Shown here: one piece after another, positions 7,053 to 12,964 of the stretch
How positions within the stretch are numbered: position 1 is the first letter of the stretch
Layout of the letters: each line of letters opens with the position of its first letter
From: Panacagrimonas sp.
GTDB lineage: Bacteria; Pseudomonadota; Gammaproteobacteria; Nevskiales; Nevskiaceae
Length of the DNA: 15,082 nt
NCBI GenBank assembly: GCA_021773655.1
Contig: JAJFJX010000301.1
Location: 1-15,082, forward strand
Direction: 5' to 3'
Made by a program: the position numbers and the translations under genes
The notes under the pieces: model-generated
The model's database searches: none
Told to the model about the DNA's origin: nothing
The model's input: the letters and a program-made list of their open reading frames with translations, nothing else

Positions 7053-8200
7053 TCGCGCGCAGGGGGGTGCACAGCGCGCTGTGGGTGATCGGGCTGGTGG
7101 CGGTGGTGGCCGCCGCCGGATACGCCGTGCTGCAGTGGCGCCAGCAGCCGGTGTCGGAGTACCTGACCGAAACGGTTGATCGCGGTGACATCGCCGAGAC
7201 CGTCTCCGCCAACGGCACGCTGGACCCGGTGGTGCTGGTCAGCGTCGGCACCCAGGTCTCGGGTACCGCGGTGGCCGTGCACGCCGACTTCAACGATTCC
7301 GTGCAGGCAGACCAGGTGCTGGTGGAACTCGACCCCGCGGCCTATCAGGCACGCGTTCGCCAGACCCGCGCCGCGCTGGCGTCGGCCCAGGCCAGCGTTG
7401 AACTGGCGCAGGCGAACGCGCGGCGTTCGGGCGAGCTGTTCGACAAGGGCTACATCGCGCGTCAGGATCTGGATCAGGCGCGCCAGACACTCAAGTCGGC
7501 CCAGGCGCAGGTCGAGCAGGCGCGCGCGCAGGTTGCCGATGCGGAGGTCGACCTGCGCAATTCGGTGATCCGCTCGCCGATTTCCGGTGTGGTGGTGGCG
7601 CGCACGGTGGAGCTGGGCCAGACGGTGGCGGCGAGCTTCCAGACGCCGGAGTTGTTCAAGCTCGCCGGTGACCTGCGGCACATGCTCATCCACACTACCT
7701 TTGCCGAAGCCGATATCGGTCGCGTGCGCCCAGGGATGATGGCGAGCTTCACCGTCGATGCCTTTCCCGGGCGCGAGTTCAAGGGCGTGGTGCGCCAGGT
7801 GCGTCTCAACCCCACGATCAACCAGAACGTGGTGACCTACGACGTGGTGGTGGACGTGGACAACCCGGACCTGTCTCTGCTGCCCGGAATGACCGCCTAC
7901 GTCAACGTCATTCTCAGCCGCAGCACCGACGTGTTGCGGGTGCCCAACAGCGCGCTGCGATTCCGGCCTCAGGACGCGCGGGCGGACCGCGGTTCCGGTC
8001 CGGGCGTGCGCTCGCCCCGTGTCTACCGGTTGCGGGACGGACATCCCGATGCGGTTCTGGTGCGCACCGGGCGCAGCGACGGGCGCTATACGGAGGTCGA
8101 GTCGGAGGATCTGGGCCAGGGTGACGCGGTGATCGTGGCCGATCGCAACGCCACCGCCGCCCCCGGTACGCAGCGACCGATGCGCATGAGGATGTTCTGA
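7049..8200 (+). CDS. Periplasmic adaptor subunit (MacA/HlyD-type membrane fusion protein)
   Basis: A 383-residue adaptor that would bridge the inner-membrane ABC transporter to the TolC-type channel. An N-terminal membrane anchor spans about 9-28 (LWVIGLVAVVAAAGYAVL), with no lipobox. The first half of a lipoyl-like domain lies at about 55-95 (VGTQVSGTAVAVHADFNDSV, LVELDP). An alpha-helical hairpin rich in Ala/Gln spans about 97-170. The second lipoyl half is IRSPISGVVVARTVELGQTV (174-193), followed by a beta-barrel (about 205-290) and a membrane-proximal domain to the end. The start ATG overlaps the tolC-like stop as ATGA (7049-7052), indicating translational coupling. Resemblance is closest to MacA-type adaptors that work with MacB permeases, which the two downstream genes confirm. 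The transported substrate cannot be read from the sequence. Confidence 0.92.
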   Translation: MIARRGVHSALWVIGLVAVVAAAGYAVLQWRQQPVSEYLTETVDRGDIAETVSANGTLDPVVLVSVGTQVSGTAVAVHADFNDSVQADQVLVELDPAAYQARVRQTRAALASAQASVELAQANARRSGELFDKGYIARQDLDQARQTLKSAQAQVEQARAQVADAEVDLRNSVIRSPISGVVVARTVELGQTVAASFQTPELFKLAGDLRHMLIHTTFAEADIGRVRPGMMASFTVDAFPGREFKGVVRQVRLNPTINQNVVTYDVVVDVDNPDLSLLPGMTAYVNVILSRSTDVLRVPNSALRFRPQDARADRGSGPGVRSPRVYRLRDGHPDAVLVRTGRSDGRYTEVESEDLGQGDAVIVADRNATAAPGTQRPMRMRMF

Positions 8201-8958
8201 TGACGGCGGCGCTGATCCGGGTCGAGGACCTGGCCAAGGACTACCCGACTGCGGCCGGGCCATACCCGGCGCTGCACGGCGTGAACCTGGAGATCGGGGC
8301 CGGAGAGTTCGTCGCCATCATGGGGCCGTCCGGGTCTGGCAAATCGACCTTCATGAATCTGCTCGGCTGCCTGGACGCGCCCACCCGCGGGCGCTACTGG
8401 CTGGCCGGACAGGACGTGGCCCGGCTGCCGACCGACGCGCTGGCGCAGATTCGCAACCGCCAGCTGGGGTTCGTGTTCCAGGGCTTCAACCTGCTGCAGC
8501 GCTCCAGCGTGGCCGACAACGTCGCCTTGCCGCTGGTGTACGCGCGGGTGGCGCGGGCGCAGCGCCGCATCCGCGCGCGCGAACTTCTTGCGCAGGTCGG
8601 ACTGGAGCGCTATGCCGAATCGCTGCCGTCGCGTATTTCCGGTGGCCAGCAGCAGCGGGTGGCGATCGCCCGTGCCCTGGTCAACCGGCCGCGGGTGGTG
8701 CTGGCCGACGAGCCCACCGGCAACTTGGACAGCCACACCAGCGAGGAGATCATGGCGCTGTTCGCGCGGCTCAACCGCGACCAGGGCATCACCCTGGTGC
8801 TGGTGACCCACGAGCCCGACATCGCCGCCTGGGCCGGTCGCGTGATCCGCTTTCACGACGGGGCGCTGGCCGAGGATCGTCGTCAGCTTCCGCGACCGGT
8901 CTCGTCGCTGTCGCTGTCGCCGGAGTCGCCGCGGCCGGCACGGGAGCAGGTCGCGTGA
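8200..8958 (+). CDS. ABC transporter ATP-binding protein (MacB/LolD type)
   Basis: A 252-residue cytoplasmic ATPase that would drive the MacB-type permease encoded next. All ABC motifs are intact: Walker A GPSGSGKS (42-49), Q-loop Gln94 (FVFQGFN), signature ISGGQQQRVAIARAL (146-160), Walker B VVLADE (166-171), D-loop GNLDS (174-178) and switch histidine H204 (VTHE). The NLLQRSSVADNVALPL stretch is typical of the LolD/MacB subfamily. The start ATG overlaps the adaptor stop by one base (TGATG at 8198-8202). The last 23 residues are a Ser/Pro/Arg-rich tail beyond the usual domain. In E. coli MacB the ATPase and permease are one polypeptide; here they are separate genes, as in many relatives. Confidence 0.95.
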   Translation: MTAALIRVEDLAKDYPTAAGPYPALHGVNLEIGAGEFVAIMGPSGSGKSTFMNLLGCLDAPTRGRYWLAGQDVARLPTDALAQIRNRQLGFVFQGFNLLQRSSVADNVALPLVYARVARAQRRIRARELLAQVGLERYAESLPSRISGGQQQRVAIARALVNRPRVVLADEPTGNLDSHTSEEIMALFARLNRDQGITLVLVTHEPDIAAWAGRVIRFHDGALAEDRRQLPRPVSSLSLSPESPRPAREQVA

Positions 8959-10175
8959 TCGGTCCGATGCTGGCCGAGGCCCTGCAGGCGCTGGCCTCCA
9001 ACCGCATGCGTACCTTCCTGACCACGCTGGGCATGGTCATCGGCGTCGGCGCGGTGATCGTGATGCTCGCCGTGGGCAGTGGTGCCCAGCGCTCGATCCG
9101 CGAGTCGATCTCGGCCATGGGCAGCAATCTGTTCATCGTGCTGGCCGGCAGCGCGTCCAGCGGCGGCGTTCGACTGGGCGGCGGCAACGCCGCGACCCTG
9201 ACCCTGGCTGACGCCGAGGCCATCGACGAGCAGCCTTCGGTGCGTGCCACCGCGCCACTGGTCTATGGCAGTGCGCAACTGGTGCATGGCGCCTACAACT
9301 GGGGCACGCAGGTCTACGGCACCACGCCGGGATACCTGGAAGTGCGCAACTGGGGGCTTCTGGCGGGAACCATGTTCGGTGATTCCGATGTGCGTTCGGC
9401 TGGTCGCGTGGCGGTGATCGGCACCACCGTGGCGGCACAGCTGTTCGGCGCCGAGGATCCGGTCGGCGGGACACTGCGCATCAACGGCAGCCCTTACACG
9501 GTGCTCGGCCTGCTGGCGCCCAAGGGCCAGAGCTTCGACGGTCGGGACCAGGACGATACTGTCCTGGTCCCGATCACCACCGCGCAGCGCAAGCTGTTCG
9601 GCAGCAGCTTCCGCGGCTCGCTGCGCATGATCATGGTGCAGTCGGTGGCCGCCGACGCCATGGCGCAGACCGAACTGGAAGTCACCAGCCTGCTGCTGGA
9701 GCGCCACCGCATCGGACCCGGCCAAGCCCCCGACTTCAGCATGCGAAACCTGACCGCGGTCGCGGAGACTGCGGCGGCCACCGCGCGCATCATGTCGCTG
9801 CTTCTGGGGGCCATAGCCTCGATTTCGCTGATCGTCGGCGGCATCGGCATCATGAACATCATGCTGGTGAGCGTGACCGAGCGCACGCGTGAAATCGGCA
9901 TTCGTGTGGCCATCGGCGCGCGGCCGCAGGATGTGCGGCTGCAGTTCCTGCTCGAATCGGTGGCGCTGGCCCTGCTCGGGGGGGCGGTCGGCGTGCTGCT
10001 GGGCGTGATCGGCAGTGAGCTGATTCGGCGACTTGCCGACATTCCGGTGGAGGTCAGCGGTGGCTCGGTGCTTCTGGCGTTCGCAGTGTCGGCCTCGGTG
10101 GGCGTGTTCTTCGGCTGGTATCCGGCGCGCAAGGCCGCGCGCCTGCAGCCGATCGAGGCGCTGCGTCACCATTGA
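8955..10175 (+). CDS. ABC transporter permease (MacB/FtsX type)
   Basis: A 406-residue inner-membrane protein with the MacB layout: one N-terminal helix (about 21-42, FLTTLGMVIGVGAVIVMLAV), a large periplasmic MacB_PCD domain (about 45-275) and three C-terminal helices. The C-terminal helices lie at about 279-304 (SLLLGAIASISLIVGGIGIM), 330-354 and 370-388 and form the FtsX-like domain. Family signatures are SNRMRTFLTTLGMVIGVGAV near the N-terminus, SVTERTREIGIRVAIGAR after the second helix and the terminal WYPARKAARLQPIEALR. Such permeases do not move substrate through the membrane; they drive a periplasmic pump through the adaptor and TolC channel. The GTG start at 8955 overlaps the ATPase stop as GTGA; an ATG at 8967 is an alternative that would shorten it by four residues. 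It is the last gene of the operon. Confidence 0.94.
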   Translation: MIGPMLAEALQALASNRMRTFLTTLGMVIGVGAVIVMLAVGSGAQRSIRESISAMGSNLFIVLAGSASSGGVRLGGGNAATLTLADAEAIDEQPSVRATAPLVYGSAQLVHGAYNWGTQVYGTTPGYLEVRNWGLLAGTMFGDSDVRSAGRVAVIGTTVAAQLFGAEDPVGGTLRINGSPYTVLGLLAPKGQSFDGRDQDDTVLVPITTAQRKLFGSSFRGSLRMIMVQSVAADAMAQTELEVTSLLLERHRIGPGQAPDFSMRNLTAVAETAAATARIMSLLLGAIASISLIVGGIGIMNIMLVSVTERTREIGIRVAIGARPQDVRLQFLLESVALALLGGAVGVLLGVIGSELIRRLADIPVEVSGGSVLLAFAVSASVGVFFGWYPARKAARLQPIEALRHH

Positions 10176-10217
10176 TGCCGCGTGTGGTGCCGCGGCCCGA
10201 GGCGCGCGGCCCAGTCC

Positions 10218-10246
10218 TTGAGCTTTGTGGTCCGCTTGCCTATGAT
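10218..10246 (+). promoter_or_regulatory. Sigma70-like promoter of infC
   Basis: TTGAGC (10218-10223) and TATGAT (10241-10246) are good -35 and -10 boxes with exactly 17 nt between them, located about 90 nt before the infC start. This gives the translation cluster its own promoter independent of the transporter operon upstream. It is the best promoter match seen in the window. Confidence 0.72.
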
Positions 10247-10250
10247 TCGC

Positions 10251-10273
10251 GCCCCGAAGCCCGCCGTTGGGGC
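10251..10273 (+). promoter_or_regulatory. Hairpin in the infC leader
   Basis: GCCCC (10251-10255) pairs with GGGGC (10269-10273), extended by AA/TT across a one-base bulge, just downstream of the predicted transcription start. A short T-containing run (TTTGTCTGTCTG) follows. It could stabilise the leader or act as a weak attenuator; the sequence alone cannot decide. Confidence 0.4.
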
Positions 10274-10321
10274 TTTGTCTGTCTGCCCGATACACATTCG
10301 GAGGGCAGCCTATCGACCAGC

Positions 10322-10326
10322 AGGAG
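10322..10326 (+). promoter_or_regulatory. Ribosome binding site that decides the infC AUC start
   Basis: AGGAG at 10322-10326 lies 8 nt upstream of the in-frame ATC at 10335. The nearby GTG at 10328 is out of frame with infC, so the site points to the ATC. Confidence 0.75.
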
Positions 10327-10334
10327 AGTGCAGC

Positions 10335-10853
10335 ATCGCCCAAGAACGCGACGACCGGCGCAACGATCAGATAACCGCGGCACGCGTCCGCGTGATTGGT
10401 GCAGACGGCGAACAGGTGGGTGTCATGATGACGCGGGACGCCATCGCCAAGGCGGCCGATCTGGATCTGGACCTGGTGGAGGTGTCGCCCAACGCCGATC
10501 CGCCGGTCTGCAAGATCATGGATTACGGCAAGTACCTGTACCAGAAAGACAAGGCCCAGCACGCTGCCAAGCGCAAGCAGAAGCAGATCGAGGTCAAGGA
10601 AGTGAAGTTCCGGCCCACCACCGAGGAGGCCGACTACCAGACCAAGCTGCGCAACATGACGCGGTTTCTGGAAGAAGGTGACAAGGTCAAGGTCACGATC
10701 CGCTACCGCGGACGTGAGATGGCCCACCAGGACCTCGGCATGAAGGTGATGGACCGGGTCAAGGGGGACCTGACCGAGCTGGCGGTGGTCGAGCAGCACC
10801 CCAAGATGGAAGGCCGCCAGGCGGTGATGGTGCTCGGGGCCAGAAAGCGGTAA
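10335..10853 (+). CDS. infC: Translation initiation factor IF-3, apparent AUC start codon
   Basis: IF-3 binds the 30S subunit, prevents premature 50S joining and proofreads the start codon and initiator tRNA. The protein is 172 residues with the normal two-domain form. The N-domain includes RRNDQITAARVRVIGADGEQ and the hallmark PPVCKIMDYGKYLYQK. A basic linker (AKRKQKQIEVKEVKFRP) leads to the C-domain, which ends QAVMVLGARKR. No ATG, GTG or TTG lies in frame at a suitable place. A strong AGGAG (10322-10326) sits 8 nt before an in-frame ATC at 10335, just where family homology begins (IAQERDDRRNDQI). A non-canonical AUU/AUC start in infC is the known basis of IF-3 autoregulation, because IF-3 itself discriminates against such starts. 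In-frame upstream candidates are poor: the GTG at 10182 lies upstream of the predicted promoter, and the ATG at 10242 lies within its -10 box. Confidence 0.95.
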   Translation: MAQERDDRRNDQITAARVRVIGADGEQVGVMMTRDAIAKAADLDLDLVEVSPNADPPVCKIMDYGKYLYQKDKAQHAAKRKQKQIEVKEVKFRPTTEEADYQTKLRNMTRFLEEGDKVKVTIRYRGREMAHQDLGMKVMDRVKGDLTELAVVEQHPKMEGRQAVMVLGARKR

Positions 10854-10911
10854 CCAAATTCGGAGGCTCCGGGGGTCTGCCTGCAGAGGCCGGTGACCGG
10901 GCGATCCGGGG

Positions 10912-10932
10912 GTTTCGAGTTTCGAGTTTCGA
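10912..10932 (+). repeat. Three tandem copies of GTTTCGA
   Basis: Three exact head-to-tail copies of a 7-bp unit, followed by GG. Runs of this kind (GTTTCGAGTTTCGAG) resemble dispersed intergenic repeats of some proteobacteria. No role is evident. Confidence 0.75.
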
Positions 10933-10994
10933 GGGGCGCTGCTTTGCCGCGGCGTCCGGCGGAATCGAGAGTCCACAGCAGCAACCAAGCAAGT

Positions 10995-11012
10995 CCCGCG
11001 AGTTCTCGCGGG
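10995..11012. repeat. Perfect 8-bp palindrome between infC and rpmI
   Basis: CCCGCGAG (10995-11002) and CTCGCGGG (11005-11012) are perfect inverted copies separated by TT. In RNA the loop would be too tight to close fully, so an innermost pair would open. It could be an RNA stem or a DNA-binding palindrome. No U-run follows, so it is not a typical terminator. Confidence 0.55.
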
Positions 11013-11083
11013 CCCGGTCAGCGCCCTGGGCAGGGTTGTGAAGCCGGTCATATCAGACCCGGAACCACCGGGAAGGAGCGAAC

Positions 11084-11281
11084 ATGCCCAAGCTGAAAAC
11101 CAACAAGGGTGCCGCCAAGCGCTTCAAGCGCACGGCCAAGGGCGGCTTCAAGCGCGCCCATGCCCACAAGCGCCACATCCTCACCAAGATGACCGGCAAG
11201 CGGATCCGCCAGTTGCGGGGCGTGACCCAGGTCCACGATTCGGACGTGCGTGAAGTCAACAAGATGTTGCCGTATGCCTGA
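11084..11281 (+). CDS. rpmI: 50S ribosomal protein L35
   Basis: A 65-residue, strongly basic protein of the large ribosomal subunit, at the normal length for bL35. The sequence is near consensus: MPKLKTNKGAAKRFKRTAKG, KRAHAHKRHILTKM, and a C-terminal VNKMLPYA. The ATG at 11084 is preceded by an excellent AAGGAG (11073-11078). It sits between infC and rplT in the conserved order. The leader carries a small hairpin touching the ribosome binding site, a possible control point for the L35-L20 pair. Confidence 0.98.
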   Translation: MPKLKTNKGAAKRFKRTAKGGFKRAHAHKRHILTKMTGKRIRQLRGVTQVHDSDVREVNKMLPYA

Positions 11282-11345
11282 CGGCGGACGGAACGTTCAC
11301 GTCGCACTTCACACGCAAAGAATCAGATCTTCGAGGAATTGAGAA

Positions 11346-11705
11346 ATGGCACGAGTCAAAAGGGGCGTCACCGCCCGTGCGCGTCACAAGAAGCTGCTGG
11401 CCAAGGCCAAGGGCTACCAGGGCGCCAAGTCGCGCGTCTATCGCGCCGCCAAGCAGCAGGTCATCAAGTCCGGGCAGTACGCCTACCGCGACCGTCGGGT
11501 CAGGAAGCGTGAATTCCGCGCCCTGTGGATCCAGCGCATCAATGCCGCCACCAACGAGCTGGGGCTGAGCTACAGCCGCTTCATCGACGGCATGAACAAG
11601 GCCGGGGTCGCACTGGATCGCAAGGTGCTGTCGGACATCGCCATCCACGACAAGGCCGCGTTCGCGGCTCTGGTGGCGCAGGCCAAGGGCGCGCTGGGAC
11701 TCTGA
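11346..11705 (+). CDS. rplT: 50S ribosomal protein L20
   Basis: A 119-residue rRNA-binding protein needed early in 50S assembly and, in E. coli, the translational repressor of its own operon. It has the expected length and sequence: MARVKRGVTARARHKKLLA, GYQGAKSRVYRAAKQQVIKS, YAYRDRRVRKREFRALWIQR and NELGLSYSRFIDGMNKAGV. The long basic N-terminal extension and the C-terminal globular domain are both complete. The ATG at 11346 has GAGGA (11333-11337) upstream, and rpmI ends 64 nt before. No anomalies are seen. Confidence 0.98.
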   Translation: MARVKRGVTARARHKKLLAKAKGYQGAKSRVYRAAKQQVIKSGQYAYRDRRVRKREFRALWIQRINAATNELGLSYSRFIDGMNKAGVALDRKVLSDIAIHDKAAFAALVAQAKGALGL

Positions 11706-11781
11706 GCGGCGCGCGGGTGCCGGGAGGCTGCGTGGCAGCGCCCCGTGCCGGCGAAAAGTTGCAGCAGCGGGACCGGGACGT

Positions 11782-11853
11782 CCGAAGGCGATCCCCGGTT
11801 CGGCCACAGACCGAAGGGGAGCGCACCGCCAGGTCGCTCCCCTTTCTCTTTTT
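11782..11853 (+). terminator. Attenuator (terminator with competing antiterminator hairpin) upstream of pheS
   Basis: Terminator: GGGGAGCG (11816-11823) pairs perfectly with CGCTCCCC (11835-11842), followed by TTTCTCTTTTT (11843-11853). Competing hairpin: GCGATCCCC (11788-11796) pairs with GGGGAGCGC (11816-11824) with one mismatch, and TTCGG (11799-11803) pairs with CCGAA (11811-11815), which uses up the terminator's left arm. A second CCGAAGG at 11782-11788 duplicates that at 11811-11817 and could capture TTCGG first, freeing the terminator. The 1:2, 2:3, 3:4 arrangement is that of amino-acid operon attenuators. In E. coli pheST is attenuated through the Phe-rich leader peptide PheM, but no TTT or TTC codon occurs in any frame between rplT and 11797 here. 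Confidence 0.68.
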
Positions 11854-11863
11854 CGGGGGACGC

Positions 11864-12883
11864 ATGAGCGATTCACTGGAAGCGATCCAGCAGGCGGCGT
11901 TGGCGGAGATTGCCGGCGCACAGGACTCGCGCGCGCTGGAGCAGTTGCGGGTCCAGTACCTGGGCCGCAAGGGGCGCGTCACCGAGCAGCTCAAGCAGCT
12001 CGGTGCGATGGAGCCGGAAGCGCGCAAGGCTTTTGGGGATCGCGTCAACAAGGTCAAGGCCCTGGTCGGCGCCGCCATCGAGAATCGCGCCGACACTCTC
12101 GCCCAGGCCGAGCTGGCCGCGCGCCTGGCCGGCGAGACCATCGACGTGACGCTGCCCGGTCGTGGCGAAGGGGTCGGCGGACTGCATCCGCTGACGCGCA
12201 GCCTGCAGCGCATCGAGCGGCTGTTCAACGAACTGGGCTTCGAGACCATGCAGGGTCCCGAGATCGAGGACGATTTCCATAATTTCGGCGCCCTCAACAT
12301 TCCCGAGCTGCACCCGGCGCGGGCGATGCAGGACACCTTCTACGTCGATGACGGCGCGCGCGTGCTTCGCACCCACACCAGCCCGGTGCAGATCCGCACC
12401 ATGCGCGCGGTGGTCGAATCCGGCGCCGAACCTCCGATTCGCATCATCTGCCCGGGGCGGGTGTACCGCTGCGATTCGGATCGCACCCACAGCCCGATGT
12501 TCCACCAGGTCGAGGGCCTGTACGTGGCCGAGAACGTGCACTTCACCGATCTCAAGTACGACCTGCAGACCTTCCTATCGCGCTTCTTCGAAACCGAGGT
12601 CAAGGCGCTGTTCCGGCCGTCGTACTTTCCGTTCGTGGAGCCGGGGGCCGACGTCCACATGTGGTGGCAGGACCCGACGCGCGGAACGGGTCGCTGGCTG
12701 GAGCTGCTGGGCTGCGGGATGGTGCACCCGAAAGTGTTCGAGGCGGTCGGCATCGACCCCGAGAAATACACCGGCTACGCCTTCGGCATGGGCGTCGAGC
12801 GCCTGACCATGCTGCGTTACGGCGTCGATGACCTGCGTCTGTTCTTCAACAACGACCTGCGCTTCCTGCGTCAGTTTGCCTGA
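11864..12883 (+). CDS. pheS: Phenylalanyl-tRNA synthetase alpha subunit
   Basis: The catalytic subunit of the alpha2-beta2 synthetase that charges tRNA-Phe with phenylalanine in the cytoplasm. It is 339 residues, close to the usual length of about 330-340. An N-terminal coiled-coil arm (about 1-90) for tRNA contact is followed by a class II catalytic core. The core shows GPEIEDDFHNFGALNIPELH (131-150), HTSPVQIR (171-178), the motif 2 region GRVYRCDSDRTHSPMFHQVE (198-217) and motif 3 GMGVERLTMLRYG (308-320). The ATG at 11864 follows a GGGGGA (11855-11860), and family similarity begins there; the frame is open upstream into rplT, but that extension is not protein-like. The attenuator ends 10 nt before the start. 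pheT begins 81 nt downstream with a small hairpin (12886-12900) in between. Confidence 0.97.
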   Translation: MSDSLEAIQQAALAEIAGAQDSRALEQLRVQYLGRKGRVTEQLKQLGAMEPEARKAFGDRVNKVKALVGAAIENRADTLAQAELAARLAGETIDVTLPGRGEGVGGLHPLTRSLQRIERLFNELGFETMQGPEIEDDFHNFGALNIPELHPARAMQDTFYVDDGARVLRTHTSPVQIRTMRAVVESGAEPPIRIICPGRVYRCDSDRTHSPMFHQVEGLYVAENVHFTDLKYDLQTFLSRFFETEVKALFRPSYFPFVEPGADVHMWWQDPTRGTGRWLELLGCGMVHPKVFEAVGIDPEKYTGYAFGMGVERLTMLRYGVDDLRLFFNNDLRFLRQFA

Positions 12884-12964
12884 GGCGCCGGGCACCGGCG
12901 TGCACCACCGCCCCGGTCCGGCGCAGGCCGATCCGGGCGTACAGATCCGATCAGGGTTGATGTC

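Larger units (their letters stand above)
10854..11083 (+). other. infC-rpmI intergenic region with heptamer repeats and palindromes
   Basis: A 230-nt spacer inside the translation cluster. It holds three tandem GTTTCGA heptamers (10912-10932), a perfect CCCGCGAG-TT-CTCGCGGG palindrome (10995-11012), and a CCCGG/CCGGG hairpin (11058-11072) directly against the rpmI ribosome binding site. In E. coli ribosomal protein L20 represses rpmI-rplT by binding mRNA structure in this interval. Whether this spacer forms an L20 site cannot be told by eye. Confidence 0.5.

Noticed and set aside
6851..8263. A 470-codon minus-strand open frame opposite the adaptor gene
   Set aside because: It mirrors the reading frame of a secure adaptor gene, has a His-rich shadow composition and no domain.
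10189..10210. GCCGCG/CGCGGC inverted repeat between the permease gene and the infC promoter
   Set aside because: It is a weak 6-bp stem with a 10-nt loop and no T-tract; it could end the transporter transcript but is not convincing.
8883..11051. A 722-codon open frame on the minus strand opposite the ATPase, permease and infC genes
   Set aside because: It is antisense to four well-identified conserved genes or gene parts, has a His/Gln/Arg-rich translation with no recognisable domain, and is typical of third-position GC bias in high-GC genomes.
11843..11866. A TTT-CTC-TTT-TTC run in frame with pheS that could look like Phe codons of a leader peptide
   Set aside because: It lies in the U-tract of the terminator, after the control hairpins, so ribosome stalling there could not select the antiterminator.
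12886..12900. CGCCGG-GCA-CCGGCG hairpin after the pheS stop
   Set aside because: It is short, has no U-run and lies inside an operon whose next gene must be transcribed; it is not enough to call a terminator.
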